The notes under the pieces were generated by a model. It worked only from the letters and a program-made list of their open reading frames with translations. It was not told the origin of the DNA and did not search any database. From contig NZ_VTOX01000001.1 in assembly GCF_012184415.1 (NCBI RefSeq), positions 868,001 to 932,000 on the forward strand: 64,000 nucleotides of DNA, given 5' to 3'. Positions 42,595 through 52,448 of the stretch are shown piece by piece. Both the position numbers and the translations under genes were made by a program. Source of the stretch: Ramlibacter lithotrophicus. Its GTDB lineage: Bacteria > Pseudomonadota > Gammaproteobacteria > Burkholderiales > Burkholderiaceae_C. Position 1 is the first letter of the stretch, and every line of letters starts with the position of its first letter.

Positions 42595-43935
42595 ATGCGA
42601 GACACATTGACGGAGCCGGCGCGGCGCACGCCGGTGCTTGGCGAGTACGAGGTGGTGGTCCTGGGCGGCGGGCCGGCGGGGATGGCCGCGGCCGTGGCCG
42701 CGGCTCGGGCGGGACGCTCGACGCTGCTGGTCGAGCGCTACGGCTTTCTCGGCGGCATGGGCACGGCGGCCGGCGTCACCAACTTCTGCGGCTTGCATGC
42801 CAACGTGCACGGCGACATCCGGCAGGTGGTGCACGGCGTCGCCGACGACCTGCTGCAGCGCATCGATGCCTTGGGCGGACTCAATGCGCCGCATGCGCTC
42901 TTCGGCAAGACCGTGGCGCAGGCTTACGACACCGCGGCCTACAAGATCGCGGCCGACGACCTGCTCGCGGACGCTGGGGTGCAGGTGCTGTTCCATGCGC
43001 TGGCGGCGGGGGCCGTGATGGACACCGCCAGCCGCGTGCAGGCGCTGCTGCTGGAGACGAAGTCGGGACGGCGCGCCGCACTGGGCCGCACGTTCATCGA
43101 CTGCTCCGGCGACGGCGACCTCGCCGCGTGGGCCGGCGCGCGCTACGAGAAAGGCGACGGCGCCGGGCACATGCTGTATCCGTCGACGATGTTCCGCATC
43201 AACGGCGTCGACCCGCGGCGCGCCGGCAGGGCCTGGGAGGCGATCCCGCGGCTGATGGCGCAGGCCGAGGCCGAAGGCCGCTGGCGCTTCCCGCGCAAGG
43301 GCGCGATCGTGCGGCCGCAGAAGAGCGGCATCGAATGGCGGGTCAACCTGACGCAGCTCGCGAACGCGGACGGCGACGCGATGGACGGCACCGACGCGCT
43401 GGAACTCAGCGAGGCCGAGATCCTCGGGCGGCAGCAGATTGCCAGCGTGGCCGGCTTCCTCAAGGAAGTGCCGGGGTTCGAGGCTTCGTACATCGTCGAC
43501 ATCGCGCCGCAGGTCGGCATCCGTGAAACGCGTCGCGTGATGGGCCACTACCTGTTGACCGAACGCGACGTGCTGGACTGCGCCAGTTTCGACGACACGA
43601 TCGGCGTCAACGGCTGGCCGCTGGAACTGCACCTCAAGGGCGACGTGGAGTTTCGCTGGCCGAAGATCCCCGAAAGCCGCGGGTTCAACCACCTGCCGTA
43701 TCGCATGGTCGTGCCGCAGGGCCTCGACAACCTGTGGGTCGCGGGACGCTGCGCGTCCATGACGCACGAAGCCCAGTCGGCGGCGCGGGTGACCGGCGCC
43801 TGCTTCGTCATGGGACAGGCGGCCGGCACCGCGGCGGCCCTGGCGCTGGACGCGGGCTGCAGCGCGTCGCAGGTGGACGTCGCGGCCTTGCAGTCGCGCC
43901 TGGAGGCCGCGGGCGCATACCTCGGCCGCAACTGA
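42595..43935 (+). CDS. FAD-dependent oxidoreductase of the gentisate operon
   Basis: 446 residues of the FAD_oxidored (PF12831-like) group: VVVLGGGPAGMAAAVAAARAG and LVERYGFLGGMGTAAG at the N-terminus, FIDCSGDGDLAAWAG in the middle, and NLWVAGRCASMTHEAQSAARV near the C-terminus. These proteins are of mixed and mostly unknown function. It starts four bases after the hydroxylase stop and ends 21 bases before gtdA, so it is part of the operon. It is not a standard gentisate pathway enzyme. It may handle a related hydroaromatic substrate. Confidence 0.8.
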   Translation: MRDTLTEPARRTPVLGEYEVVVLGGGPAGMAAAVAAARAGRSTLLVERYGFLGGMGTAAGVTNFCGLHANVHGDIRQVVHGVADDLLQRIDALGGLNAPHALFGKTVAQAYDTAAYKIAADDLLADAGVQVLFHALAAGAVMDTASRVQALLLETKSGRRAALGRTFIDCSGDGDLAAWAGARYEKGDGAGHMLYPSTMFRINGVDPRRAGRAWEAIPRLMAQAEAEGRWRFPRKGAIVRPQKSGIEWRVNLTQLANADGDAMDGTDALELSEAEILGRQQIASVAGFLKEVPGFEASYIVDIAPQVGIRETRRVMGHYLLTERDVLDCASFDDTIGVNGWPLELHLKGDVEFRWPKIPESRGFNHLPYRMVVPQGLDNLWVAGRCASMTHEAQSAARVTGACFVMGQAAGTAAALALDAGCSASQVDVAALQSRLEAAGAYLGRN

Positions 43936-43956
43936 CAGGCACCCAAGGAGATCGCC

Positions 43957-45012
43957 ATGAACGCACCCCATCCCGCCGCGCAGCTGCGCCAGCAGCTCTA
44001 TCGCGACATGGAGCCGCTCCATCTCACCCCGCTGTGGGAAGTGCTGCATGCGCTGGTGCCGCGGCAGCCGGCCAGTCCGTGCGTGCCCGCCTTGTGGCGC
44101 TACGAAGAAGTGCGCCCGTTCCTGATGCGGGCCGGCGATGCCATCACCGCCGAAGAAGCCGTGCGCCGCGTACTGATCCTGGAGAACCCGGCCTTGCGCG
44201 GACAGTCCGCGGTGACGCAGTCGCTGTATGCCGGCCTGCAACTGATCCTCCCCGGCGAAGTGGCGCCCAGCCACCGCCACACGCAGAGCGCGCTGCGCTT
44301 CATCGTCGAAGGCGCCGGCGCCTACACCGCCGTGGACGGCGAGCGCACCACCATGCATCCGGGCGACTTCATCATCACGCCGAGCTGGACCTGGCACGAC
44401 CACGGCCACGAAGGGAACGACCCGGTCGTGTGGCTCGATGGCCTGGACATTCCGATGGTCCGGTTCCTCGACGCCGGCTTCGCCGAAAACGACACGCGCC
44501 GCTCGCAGGTGGTGACGCGGGCCGAAGGCACCAGCCTCGCCCGCTGGGGCCACAACATGGCGCCCGTGCGCCACGAGAAGCCCTTCGGCGCCACCTCGCC
44601 GATCTTCAGCTACCCCTACGAGCGCAGTCGCCAGGCGCTGGAGCAGCTGGAACGCGACGCCGCCGTCGACGAGTGGGACGGGGTGAAGCTGCGCTACGTC
44701 AATCCGCAGACCGGCGGCTCGCCAATGCCGACCATGGCCACCTTCATGCAGAAGCTGCCGGCCGGTTTTGCCGGCAAGCCGTGGCGCCAGACCGACGGCG
44801 CGCTGTACAGCGTCGTCGAAGGTTCGGGCGAGGTCACGATCGAGTCGGCCGCCGGTGCGTGGCGCTTCGCGTTCGGCCCCCGCGACCATTTCGTCGTGCC
44901 GTCGTGGCACACTGCGCGGTTGAGCTCGCAGCCAGGCTGCGTGCTGTTCAGTTTTTCCGACCGCCCGGTGCACCAGGCACTGGGCCTCCACCACGAAGAA
45001 AGGTTGTCATGA
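43957..45012 (+). CDS. gtdA: Gentisate 1,2-dioxygenase
   Basis: 351 residues with two cupin domains. The first has the Fe(II)-binding motif [15 protein letters not shown] (H106, H108) and TWHDHGHEG with the third histidine. The second ([26 protein letters not shown]) is degenerate in metal ligands as usual. It cleaves gentisate to maleylpyruvate using O2. A ribosome binding site AAGGAG precedes ATG 43957. The stop overlaps the start of the hydrolase gene. Confidence 0.93.
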   Translation: MNAPHPAAQLRQQLYRDMEPLHLTPLWEVLHALVPRQPASPCVPALWRYEEVRPFLMRAGDAITAEEAVRRVLILENPALRGQSAVTQSLYAGLQLILPGEVAPSHRHTQSALRFIVEGAGAYTAVDGERTTMHPGDFIITPSWTWHDHGHEGNDPVVWLDGLDIPMVRFLDAGFAENDTRRSQVVTRAEGTSLARWGHNMAPVRHEKPFGATSPIFSYPYERSRQALEQLERDAAVDEWDGVKLRYVNPQTGGSPMPTMATFMQKLPAGFAGKPWRQTDGALYSVVEGSGEVTIESAAGAWRFAFGPRDHFVVPSWHTARLSSQPGCVLFSFSDRPVHQALGLHHEERLS

Positions 45013-45710
45013 GCTACGTCATCCCTGCGCCCGCGGTCGCTTCCGTGCCGGTGGCCGGCCGCCCCGAGCGGTTTCCGGTGCACCGCATCTACTGCGTCGG
45101 CCGCAACTACGCCGAGCACGCCAAGGAGATGGGTTTCACCGGCCGCGAGGCGCCCTTCTTCTTCCTGAAGCCCGCCGACGCGGTGCTGCCGGTGAACCAG
45201 GGCGAGACCGGGACGATGCCGTACCCGACGCTGACGAAGGACCTGCACCACGAGATCGAGCTGGTGGTCGCGATCGGCACCGGCGGCAAGAACATCAAGG
45301 CCGCCGACGCGCACAAGCACATCTGGGGGTATGCGGTCGGCCTGGACATGACCCGGCGCGACCTGCAGGGCGAGATGAAGAAGCAGGGCCGGCCCTGGTG
45401 CATCGGCAAGGGCTTCGAGAAGTCGGCGCCGATCGGCCCGATCACGCCGGCGGCGCAGGCCGGCGACGTCGCCAATGCCGAGATCTGGCTGCAGGTCAAC
45501 GGCAAGGATCGCCAGCGCAGCACGGTGTCGCAACTGATCTGGAACATCGGCGAGGTGATCGAGCACGTGTCCGCCGCATGGGAACTGCAGCCCGGCGACC
45601 TGATCTTCACCGGCACCCCCGAAGGCGTGGCGGCGGTCGTGGCCGGCGACACGCTGGTCGGCGGCGTCAAGGGCGTGGGCGAGGTCTCGGTGCGCATCGC
45701 CGCGGCCTGA
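45009..45710 (+). CDS. Fumarylpyruvate hydrolase (FAH family)
   Basis: 233 residues of the fumarylacetoacetate hydrolase family: [16 protein letters not shown], the divalent metal site [27 protein letters not shown] and [10 protein letters not shown]. In gentisate operons this enzyme (NagK) cleaves fumarylpyruvate to fumarate and pyruvate. The ATG lies in the ATGA overlap with gtdA, implying coupled translation. Confidence 0.9.
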   Translation: MSYVIPAPAVASVPVAGRPERFPVHRIYCVGRNYAEHAKEMGFTGREAPFFFLKPADAVLPVNQGETGTMPYPTLTKDLHHEIELVVAIGTGGKNIKAADAHKHIWGYAVGLDMTRRDLQGEMKKQGRPWCIGKGFEKSAPIGPITPAAQAGDVANAEIWLQVNGKDRQRSTVSQLIWNIGEVIEHVSAAWELQPGDLIFTGTPEGVAAVVAGDTLVGGVKGVGEVSVRIAAA

Positions 45711-45781
45711 GCCCGGGCGGCCCGGGGCCGCACCGGGCTTATCGAATCGAGAACAAGAACTGACAGAGGGGAGACAGCCGA

Positions 45782-46258
45782 GTGCGCGTCCTGGAGACCC
45801 TGGCCAAGCTGTGCGCCATCCTGGCCGGCGTCCTGCTCACCGTCATCACGCTGATGATCTGCGTGAGCCTGATCGGCCGCAATACCGTGGGCTGGACGCT
45901 GGTGGGCGACTTCGAACTCACCGGCGTGGCGGCCGGCGCCGCGATCGCCATGTTCATGCCGTGGTGCCAGGTTCGCCGGGCCAACATCATCGTGGACTTC
46001 TTTACGGCGCGCGCCAGCGACCGAACCAACGCCGCGCTCGATCGGGTGGGCGCGCTGCTGCTCGGCACGGCGATGGCCCTGCTGGCGTGGCGCTCGACGC
46101 TCGGCGGACTCAATGCGTGGACCAACAACTCGGGCACCATGATGATGGGCTTTCCCGAGTGGGTCGTGTACGCCGCGATGGTGCCGCCGCTCGCGCTGAC
46201 GGCGCTGATCGGCGTCGTGCAGGCTCTGCGCGGCTTCGGCCCGAGGCCGGGCGAATGA
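45782..46258 (+). CDS. TRAP transporter small permease (DctQ)
   Basis: 158 residues with four predicted transmembrane helices and the DctQ-type W-C-Q-VRRANIIVDFF segment after helix 2. The start is GTG 45782 preceded by GGGGAG. It is 71 bases downstream of the fumarylpyruvate hydrolase gene and its stop overlaps the dctM start. The TRAP set probably imports the aromatic acid used by the gentisate operon (for example 3-hydroxybenzoate or gentisate), inferred from context. Confidence 0.85.
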   Translation: MRVLETLAKLCAILAGVLLTVITLMICVSLIGRNTVGWTLVGDFELTGVAAGAAIAMFMPWCQVRRANIIVDFFTARASDRTNAALDRVGALLLGTAMALLAWRSTLGGLNAWTNNSGTMMMGFPEWVVYAAMVPPLALTALIGVVQALRGFGPRPGE

Positions 46259-47571
46259 GCCCGATCGTCCTCACCCTGCTGATCTTCGGCATCATGCTGG
46301 TGCTGATGGCCGTGCGCGTGCCGATCGCGATCTCGATGTTCACGGCCGGCGCGGTCGGCTACGTGGCGCAGGCGGGCTGGCTGCCGCTCGCCAACTTCCT
46401 GAACACCCAGGCCTTCGCGCGCTTCGCGAGCTACGACCTGTCGGTCATCCCGCTGTTCATCCTGATGGGAAATTTCGCGACTCAGGGCGGCATCTCCAAG
46501 GCGCTGTTCGAAGTGGCGAGCTCGATCATGTCGCGCTTTCGCGGGGGCCTGGCGATGGCGGCCGTGATGGCCAGCGCGGCGTTCGGCGCCATCTGCGGCT
46601 CCTCGGTGGCCACGGCGGCCACCATCACCTCGGTGGCATTGCCGGAGATGAAGCGGCACGGCTATTCGGGCCGCCTCGCCACCGGCACGCTGGCCGCCGG
46701 CGGCACGCTGGGCATCCTCGTGCCGCCGTCGGTGCCGCTGGTGATCTACGCCATCCTGGCCGAGCAGAACATCGCCAAGCTGTTCGCGGCAGCCATGATT
46801 CCGGGCCTGATCGCCGTGGCCGGCTACATGATCGCGATCGCCATCTACGTCCGGGTGGTGCCCGGGCACGCGCCGGCGCACGACGACGCGCCGCGGCTCA
46901 CAGGCCGCTCCGCGCTGGGCGTGCTGCCGATCGCGATCATCTTCACCATCGTGTTCGGCGGCATTTACGGCGGCCTGTTCACGCCGACGGAAGGCGCGGC
47001 CGTGGGCGCCGCCTCCACCTTCATCGCGGCCCTGCTGCGCGGCGAAATGACGTGGCGCAAGTTCAAGCACTGCTTCTATGCGACGGCCGAAGGCTCGGCG
47101 ATGATCTTCATGATCTTCCTGGGCGCGGACCTGATGAACGCGGCCCTCGCGTTGACGCAGGTGCCCAACCAGCTGGCCGCGGTGGTGGGCGGCTGGGGCC
47201 TCTCACCGCTGATGGTGGTCGGCGCGATCCTGCTGTTCTACGTGGTGCTCGGCGCCGTGATGGACGAGCTGTCCATGATCCTGCTCACGATCCCGATCTT
47301 CTTCCCGCTCGTCATGGGACTGGACTTCGGCCTGCCGAAGGAATCGGTGGCCATCTGGTTCGGCATCATGGTGCTGATGACCGTGGGCTTCGGCCTGCTG
47401 GCCCCGCCCGTGGGCCTCAACGTATACATCGTCAACGGTATGGCGCGCGACGTGCCAATCGCGGAGAGCTACCGCGGCGTCATGCCGTTCCTGATCAGCG
47501 ACGCGCTGCGCACCTTGCTGCTGCTGTTCTTCCCGGCGATCTCCCTCTGGCTGGTGAAGTACATCGGTTGA
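46255..47571 (+). CDS. TRAP transporter large permease (DctM)
   Basis: 438 residues with 12 or so hydrophobic segments. TRAP signatures include the GGLAMAAVMASAAFGAICGSS stretch, LAAGGTLGILVPPSVPLVIYA and the late GLLAPPVGLNVYIVNGMA. It uses the Na+ gradient to move the ligand delivered by DctP. ATG 46255 overlaps the dctQ stop. Confidence 0.93.
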   Translation: MSPIVLTLLIFGIMLVLMAVRVPIAISMFTAGAVGYVAQAGWLPLANFLNTQAFARFASYDLSVIPLFILMGNFATQGGISKALFEVASSIMSRFRGGLAMAAVMASAAFGAICGSSVATAATITSVALPEMKRHGYSGRLATGTLAAGGTLGILVPPSVPLVIYAILAEQNIAKLFAAAMIPGLIAVAGYMIAIAIYVRVVPGHAPAHDDAPRLTGRSALGVLPIAIIFTIVFGGIYGGLFTPTEGAAVGAASTFIAALLRGEMTWRKFKHCFYATAEGSAMIFMIFLGADLMNAALALTQVPNQLAAVVGGWGLSPLMVVGAILLFYVVLGAVMDELSMILLTIPIFFPLVMGLDFGLPKESVAIWFGIMVLMTVGFGLLAPPVGLNVYIVNGMARDVPIAESYRGVMPFLISDALRTLLLLFFPAISLWLVKYIG

Positions 47572-47639
47572 GGGAAAGCCCCGAGCGCGGCCCGCAGCGC
47601 GGTGCAGTACCTTAGGCGGCTTTCAGGGAGAACGAGAGA

Positions 47640-48707
47640 ATGATCCAGCGCCGCACGCTCCTGCAATCCTCGGCCGCCGTCGCCCTGGGCGCCCCCGGGC
47701 TCGCCGCCCTGGCCCAGCAGTCGGTCACCCTGAAGTTCCACACCTTCATGCCGCCGCAGTCGAACGTGTGGCTGACCATGCACAAGGCGTGGATGGACAA
47801 GGTCGAGAAGGCGTCGAACGGCCGCATCAAGTTCGAGGCCTATCCCGCGATGCAACTGGGGGGCACCCCGGTGCAGCTGTACGACCAGGCCAAGGACGGC
47901 GTGGTCGACATCGTCTGGACGCTGCCCGGCAACACCGCCGGTCGCTTCCCGCGGATCGAGGTGTTCGAGCTGCCGTTCATGATGAACAACGCCGAGGCTA
48001 CGTCGAAGGCCTATTGGGAATACGTGCAGACGATGGCGCCCGACGAGTTCAAGGACACGCAGGTGCTGGCGCTGCACGTGCACGGCCCGGGCATGTTCCA
48101 CACCAAGGACAAGCTGGTGAAGACCGCCGCCGACCTGCGCGGCATGAAGCTGCGGGGCCCGACGCGCCAGATCACGAAGATGCTCGGCTACCTGGGCGCC
48201 ACGCCGGTGGGCATGCCGCTGCCCGGCATCCCCGACGCGCTGTCCAAGGGCACCATCGACGGCTGCGTGATCCCGTGGGAGGTGGTGCCTTCGGTCAAGG
48301 TGCACGAGCTCACGAAGTTCCACAGCGAGTTCGATCCGGCCGGCGGCGCCTTGTACACGACGACTTTCGTGATGGCCATGAACAAGGCGAAGTACAACTC
48401 GCTCGCGCCCGACCTGAAGAAGGTGATCGACGCCAACTCGGGCCTCGCCACCTCCGCCTGGCTGGGCAAGGTTCAGCAGGGCAACGACCCGGCGGGCCGC
48501 AAGGCCGCCGAGGCCGTCAAGGACACCACCATCTACACCATTCCCGCGGCGGAAGCGCAGGAGTTCAAGCGCAAGGCGCGGCTGGTCGAAGTCGAGTGGG
48601 CCGAGGACATGAACAAGCGCGGCTTCGACGGCAAGAAGCTGCTGGAGGGCGCGCGCGCGTTGATCGACAAGCACGGCAAGGGCGGTGCCCCGGCAAGGAA
48701 GGCCTGA
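47640..48707 (+). CDS. TRAP transporter solute-binding protein (DctP)
   Basis: 355 residues of the DctP type, unlike the TAXI receptor at 264-1223. The N-terminus MIQRRTLLQSSAAVALGAPGLAALA is a twin-arginine-like or Sec signal (RR at 4-5). The mature domain has LRGPTRQITKMLGYLGATPV, the usual ligand-contact arginine region. It ends the transporter operon and is followed by a terminator. The ligand is unknown. Confidence 0.92.
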   Translation: MIQRRTLLQSSAAVALGAPGLAALAQQSVTLKFHTFMPPQSNVWLTMHKAWMDKVEKASNGRIKFEAYPAMQLGGTPVQLYDQAKDGVVDIVWTLPGNTAGRFPRIEVFELPFMMNNAEATSKAYWEYVQTMAPDEFKDTQVLALHVHGPGMFHTKDKLVKTAADLRGMKLRGPTRQITKMLGYLGATPVGMPLPGIPDALSKGTIDGCVIPWEVVPSVKVHELTKFHSEFDPAGGALYTTTFVMAMNKAKYNSLAPDLKKVIDANSGLATSAWLGKVQQGNDPAGRKAAEAVKDTTIYTIPAAEAQEFKRKARLVEVEWAEDMNKRGFDGKKLLEGARALIDKHGKGGAPARKA

Positions 48708-48724
48708 TCCGCAAAGGTTCGTCG

Positions 48725-48751
48725 AAGGGGTCCGTCGGGCCCCTTTTTCTT
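48725..48751 (+). terminator. Rho-independent terminator after dctP
   Basis: AAGGGGTCC (48725-48733) pairs with GGGCCCCTT (48737-48745) across a 3-base loop (one G-U pair) and runs into a T-rich tract. It closes the gentisate/TRAP operon. Confidence 0.75.
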
Positions 48752-48820
48752 CGTGGGCGGCCCGCCGGCTCGGCGCCCGGCGCCGTCGCTGCACCGGCGG
48801 TTTGAAATTACACTCGCACG

Positions 48821-49366
48821 ATGCTGCGCAGCCCCATCAGACATTGCCGGAATTGCGGGGCGGCGGTGGTCTACCGCGTGCCCGACGACGGCGATACGCG
48901 CGAGCGGGCGGTCTGCCCGGCCTGCGACACCATCCATTACGAGAACCCCCTGAACGTGGTCGGCACCGTGCCGTACTGGGGCGACCGCGTGCTGCTGTGC
49001 AAGCGCAACATCGAGCCGCGCTGGGGCAAGTGGACCCTGCCGGCCGGCTTCATGGAACTGGGCGAGAGCACCGAGGAAGGCGCGGCGCGCGAGACCGTGG
49101 AAGAGGCGGGCGCGCATTTCGAGATGGAGGACCTGCTGTCCGTGCTGAGCGTGCCCCGCGTCGGGCAGGTGCACCTCTTCTACCGCGCCCGCCTGCTGAG
49201 CGACCGTTTCGATCCGGGCCACGAAACGATCGAGGCCCGGCTGTTCGCCGAAAGCGAGATTCCCTGGGACGAGATTGCCTTCCGCACCGTGCGCGAAACG
49301 CTGCTGGCCTACTTCGCCGACCGGCGCGCCGCCCGCTTCCGCGTGCACAACCTCGTGATCACCTGA
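48821..49366 (+). CDS. Nudix hydrolase with zinc ribbon
   Basis: 181 residues. A zinc ribbon (CRNCG near 9 and CPACD near 32) precedes the Nudix domain with the full Nudix box GFMELGESTEEGAARETVEEAG (spread 76-97; catalytic glutamates in RETVEEAG). Members hydrolyse NADH, ADP-ribose or similar diphosphates. It converges on the kinase gene with 13 bases between stops. Confidence 0.9.
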   Translation: MLRSPIRHCRNCGAAVVYRVPDDGDTRERAVCPACDTIHYENPLNVVGTVPYWGDRVLLCKRNIEPRWGKWTLPAGFMELGESTEEGAARETVEEAGAHFEMEDLLSVLSVPRVGQVHLFYRARLLSDRFDPGHETIEARLFAESEIPWDEIAFRTVRETLLAYFADRRAARFRVHNLVIT

Positions 49367-49379
49367 CCGCCGCGCACGC

Positions 49380-51362
49380 CTAGTTCCGCACGCGGCTTTC
49401 CTCGCGCAGCTTCGCGTCGGCGCGCCGCTGCACGCAGAGCGGATGGTTGCGCGCGGCGGGCTTGTCGCACTGCTCCGCCAGGCACAGTTCCCGGGAGATG
49501 AAGACCTTGTCGCGGCATGCGTCGGCCGGATTGCTGGCCGCGGGGCGCGCCGGAGGCGGCGCCGGCCGCGGCTGCTCACGCGCTTCCGGCGCCGTCGACG
49601 GAGCAGGCTCGGGGGTCGCCACCCGCGGCGTGTCGACCGGCGCCGGCGCGGCGGGTGCCGGCTTGGCGACCGGCCGGGGTCTGGCCGGCGGCGGCGGCTT
49701 CGACGCGGTCGCGGCGGGCCGGCGCCCCGGCTCGGCTGCCACGGGAAGAGCGGCGGAAGACGGCACTTGAGGCGCCACCGCCGACGCGGCGGAGGCGGCC
49801 GCGACCGGCGCGGATGCGGCCCCGGCCGCCGCGTCCGAGTTCTGCGCGCCGCCGCCGCGCAGGACCATCACCAGCGCCACCACGCCGCCGACGGCCAGCG
49901 CGGCGACACCGGCCAGCACCGCCGTCGCCGGCAGTCGTGACGCCGCGCCCGCATCGTTTTCGGGCGCCGCGGCGTCCTGGTGCGCGGGCGGTGCCGGCCG
50001 CAGCGGCACGGTCGTGGCGTCGCCGCCGGAGGGCCCCGGTGACGGCGCCACCGCGGGAACGCTCATGTCGACGGCCACGGCGCGCGGCTGCGGCACGGTC
50101 GGCATCGACTCCTGGGGCGCCCTGCGCGCGCCAGCGCCCGGCGCGAGCGGAATCGTCGAGAGGCCGTCGCTCGCCTCCGGAGACCGTTGCGGCGCGACCG
50201 CGCCAGCCGCCAGCTCCGGACGGGACGAAGCCGCCGCGCCGGCCTCGGCCGCCGTCATGCCGCTCAGCACGGTCTGGTCCGGCGCCGGATCGGTCCCGAG
50301 CTTGCGCAGGCGGCGCCGCGCCAGGTCGGCATAGATGCCGGACGGGAATTTCGCGAGGAACACCTCGAGGTCTTCCGGGTCGCTGGAGTCCTTGACGTCC
50401 TTCCAGTAGACCAGTTCCAGTTCCTGGGTCACGGTGCTGCCCATCGGCATCGTGCCGCCGGGACTCGTCACCAGGTAGATGCCGCCCTTGGCACTGCGCG
50501 CGGGGTTGGGCGGCGGCACGACCGTGGGATCGTCCGCCTGTCGCATCGCCGACCGCAGGGCGTTGGCGAACTCGCCGGCCGTCGCATAGCGCTGCTCCCG
50601 GTCCTTCGCCAGCGCCTTGGCCACGACCGCGTCGATGGCCGCCGGCAGCCGCGCGTTCACCGAACTCGGCGGCCGCGGCGCCTGGCCGACGATCTGCTGG
50701 ATGATCGCGAACTCGTTGTCGCCGTCGAACGGCCGCTGGTCGGTCAGCAACTGGTACAGCAGCACGCCCGCGGAGAACAGGTCGGCGCGCGCGTCGATCT
50801 GCTGCCCCTGGACCTGCTCGGGCGCCATGTACTTGAGGGTGCCGACCATCGCGCCCTGGGTGCGCGTGGCGTCGCCCCCGTCCTGGATCCGCGCGACCCC
50901 GAAATCGGTCAGCTTCACGCGGCCGCTGGCCTCGATCAGCAGGTTCGCCGGCTTGATGTCGCGGTGCACGATCCCCTGCCGGTGCGCGTAATCGAGCGCC
51001 GACAGCAGGTCGTCGACCATGCGCAGCGACTGTTCCAGCGAATAGCGCTCGCCGCCATCGAGATGGTGCTTGAGGTCGTCGCCATGGATGTACTCCATGA
51101 CCAGGAAGGCGACGTCGCCGTCGCGGTCCGAGTCGTAGACGCTGACGATGTTGGGATGCTGCAGCCGGGCGGCCGAGCGCGCCTCGGTGCGAAAACGCGA
51201 CTCGTATTCGGTCGCGGCTTCCGGGGAGAGGTTCTCCACCTTGACGGTCTTGATCGCGACGCGCCGGTCGAGGTTGGGATCGCGGCCCTCGTACACGATC
51301 CCCATGGCGCCCTTTCCGAGAACGCGCACGATTTCGTAGCGGCCAAGCTTTCGAAGACTCAC
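49380..51362 (-). CDS. Membrane-bound Ser/Thr protein kinase (PknB/Stk family)
   Basis: 660 residues. The kinase domain has the GKGAMG loop (16-21), K38 (VAIK), HRDIKPAN with D135 and DFG (153-155). A long Ala/Pro-rich linker follows. A transmembrane helix (AVLAGVAALAVGGVVALVMV, about 480-503) separates it from a Pro-rich stretch and a small C-terminal domain with four cysteines (DACRDK, LCLAEQC, PLCVQRR). The start is GTG 51362. It is transcribed after the cyclase-FHA gene and probably partners it. Confidence 0.9.
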   Translation of the reverse strand: MSLRKLGRYEIVRVLGKGAMGIVYEGRDPNLDRRVAIKTVKVENLSPEAATEYESRFRTEARSAARLQHPNIVSVYDSDRDGDVAFLVMEYIHGDDLKHHLDGGERYSLEQSLRMVDDLLSALDYAHRQGIVHRDIKPANLLIEASGRVKLTDFGVARIQDGGDATRTQGAMVGTLKYMAPEQVQGQQIDARADLFSAGVLLYQLLTDQRPFDGDNEFAIIQQIVGQAPRPPSSVNARLPAAIDAVVAKALAKDREQRYATAGEFANALRSAMRQADDPTVVPPPNPARSAKGGIYLVTSPGGTMPMGSTVTQELELVYWKDVKDSSDPEDLEVFLAKFPSGIYADLARRRLRKLGTDPAPDQTVLSGMTAAEAGAAASSRPELAAGAVAPQRSPEASDGLSTIPLAPGAGARRAPQESMPTVPQPRAVAVDMSVPAVAPSPGPSGGDATTVPLRPAPPAHQDAAAPENDAGAASRLPATAVLAGVAALAVGGVVALVMVLRGGGAQNSDAAAGAASAPVAAASAASAVAPQVPSSAALPVAAEPGRRPAATASKPPPPARPRPVAKPAPAAPAPVDTPRVATPEPAPSTAPEAREQPRPAPPPARPAASNPADACRDKVFISRELCLAEQCDKPAARNHPLCVQRRADAKLREESRVRN

Positions 51363-51436
51363 AACAGCAAACGCGCTCCAGGCTGGGGTGAACGCATTCT
51401 AGTGCGCTGTCGCCGCCGCGCCCCGCCCGATGGCGC

Positions 51437-52327
51437 TCAGCCCCTGACCGCGAACCGCACGGGCGGGCCGCTGCCGGGGCCGCGTTCGCAGCCCAGGGCG
51501 ATCTCCCCGTGTCCCACCAGGTAGCACTCGGTGCGGCGCAGCACCAGCGGTTCGCGCTGCTCGCCGAAATAGACCCAGGAGCCGGAACTCGAGGTGTCGC
51601 TGAGGACGAACTGGCCGCCGCGCCACTCCACGGTGGCATGGACCCGCGACACGCGGGCGTCGTTGACCGCGAGCGACGCGGTGGTGGCCCGGCCCAGCGT
51701 CAGCTTCTCGCCGCGCGGCTCAAGGCGCAGCAGTTGTCCCGGCGCCGACAGCTCGAGCCAGCGCGTGCCGGCCTCGCTGAACATCGACGTCCCCAGCAGG
51801 GTGCGGTCGGAGTCGGCCTCTTCCTGCCAGTCGACCCGGAACACGTCGGTCGCCTCGGACTTCCCGCGCAGGTACATCGGGCCCAGGCTGCGCAGGCGCG
51901 CGCGCGCGGCCGCCGGCAGCGCATCGTGAACGCGCTGGGTCGCCAGGATCTGCTCGCCGCCGGCCAGGTCGGCGAGCCGTGCCGCGCTGTTGACAGCGTC
52001 GCCGTAGCAGTCGCCGCCGATCTCGACCACGTCGCCCGAATCGATGCCGATCTGCATCTGGACCGGGGCGCCGCCGGCCCCCGCGTGCACCGGTTGCTCG
52101 CGCAGGCGGCGCTGGATCGCGACGCACGCCGCGACCGCGTCGCCCTCGGCCGGAAAGACGACGAACAGCCCGTCCCCGAGCAGCTTCACCACGCGCCCGC
52201 GGTGCTGCTCGAAGGTCTTGCCGATGGTGGCCGTGAGCTGCGTGACGAAGCGGCCGGCGGTCTCGTCGCCGAGGCGCTCGAACAGGCCCGTGCTGCCGAC
52301 AAGATCCGCGAAGACGACTGTCGCCAT
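51437..52327 (-). CDS. Class III nucleotidyl cyclase fused to an FHA domain
   Basis: 296 residues. The N-terminal cyclase domain starts MATVVFADLVGSTGLFERLG with the metal Asp D8, followed by KLLGDGLFVVFPA and GIDSGDVVEIGGDCYGDAVN. Residues 200-296 form an FHA domain (LTLGRATTASLAVND, RVSRVHATVEWR, SSSGSWVYFG), which reads phosphothreonine. The kinase encoded directly downstream is the likely writer. Whether the cyclase makes cAMP or is a degenerate ligand domain is not clear. ATG 52327 was chosen because the fold starts there. Confidence 0.87.
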   Translation of the reverse strand: MATVVFADLVGSTGLFERLGDETAGRFVTQLTATIGKTFEQHRGRVVKLLGDGLFVVFPAEGDAVAACVAIQRRLREQPVHAGAGGAPVQMQIGIDSGDVVEIGGDCYGDAVNSAARLADLAGGEQILATQRVHDALPAAARARLRSLGPMYLRGKSEATDVFRVDWQEEADSDRTLLGTSMFSEAGTRWLELSAPGQLLRLEPRGEKLTLGRATTASLAVNDARVSRVHATVEWRGGQFVLSDTSSSGSWVYFGEQREPLVLRRTECYLVGHGEIALGCERGPGSGPPVRFAVRG

Positions 52328-52398
52328 GATGTTCAGTGCAATGCTGTGGGAATGGAGTGCCCCTCGCGGCACATTCTCGCCGAGGGCGGCGGGCCGCG

Positions 52399-52438
52399 CA
52401 AAAGCAAACGGGCTCCCGCATCGCTGCGGGAACCCGTT
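52399..52438 (-). terminator. Rho-independent terminator after tRNA-Pro
   Basis: AACGGG-CT-CCCGCA (52407-52420) pairs with TGCGGG-AA-CCCGTT (52425-52438), with a 2x2 internal loop and a 4-base loop. On the minus strand it is followed by a T-rich tract (TTTGCTTTTG). Confidence 0.7.
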
Positions 52439-52448
52439 GACGTTCGAC

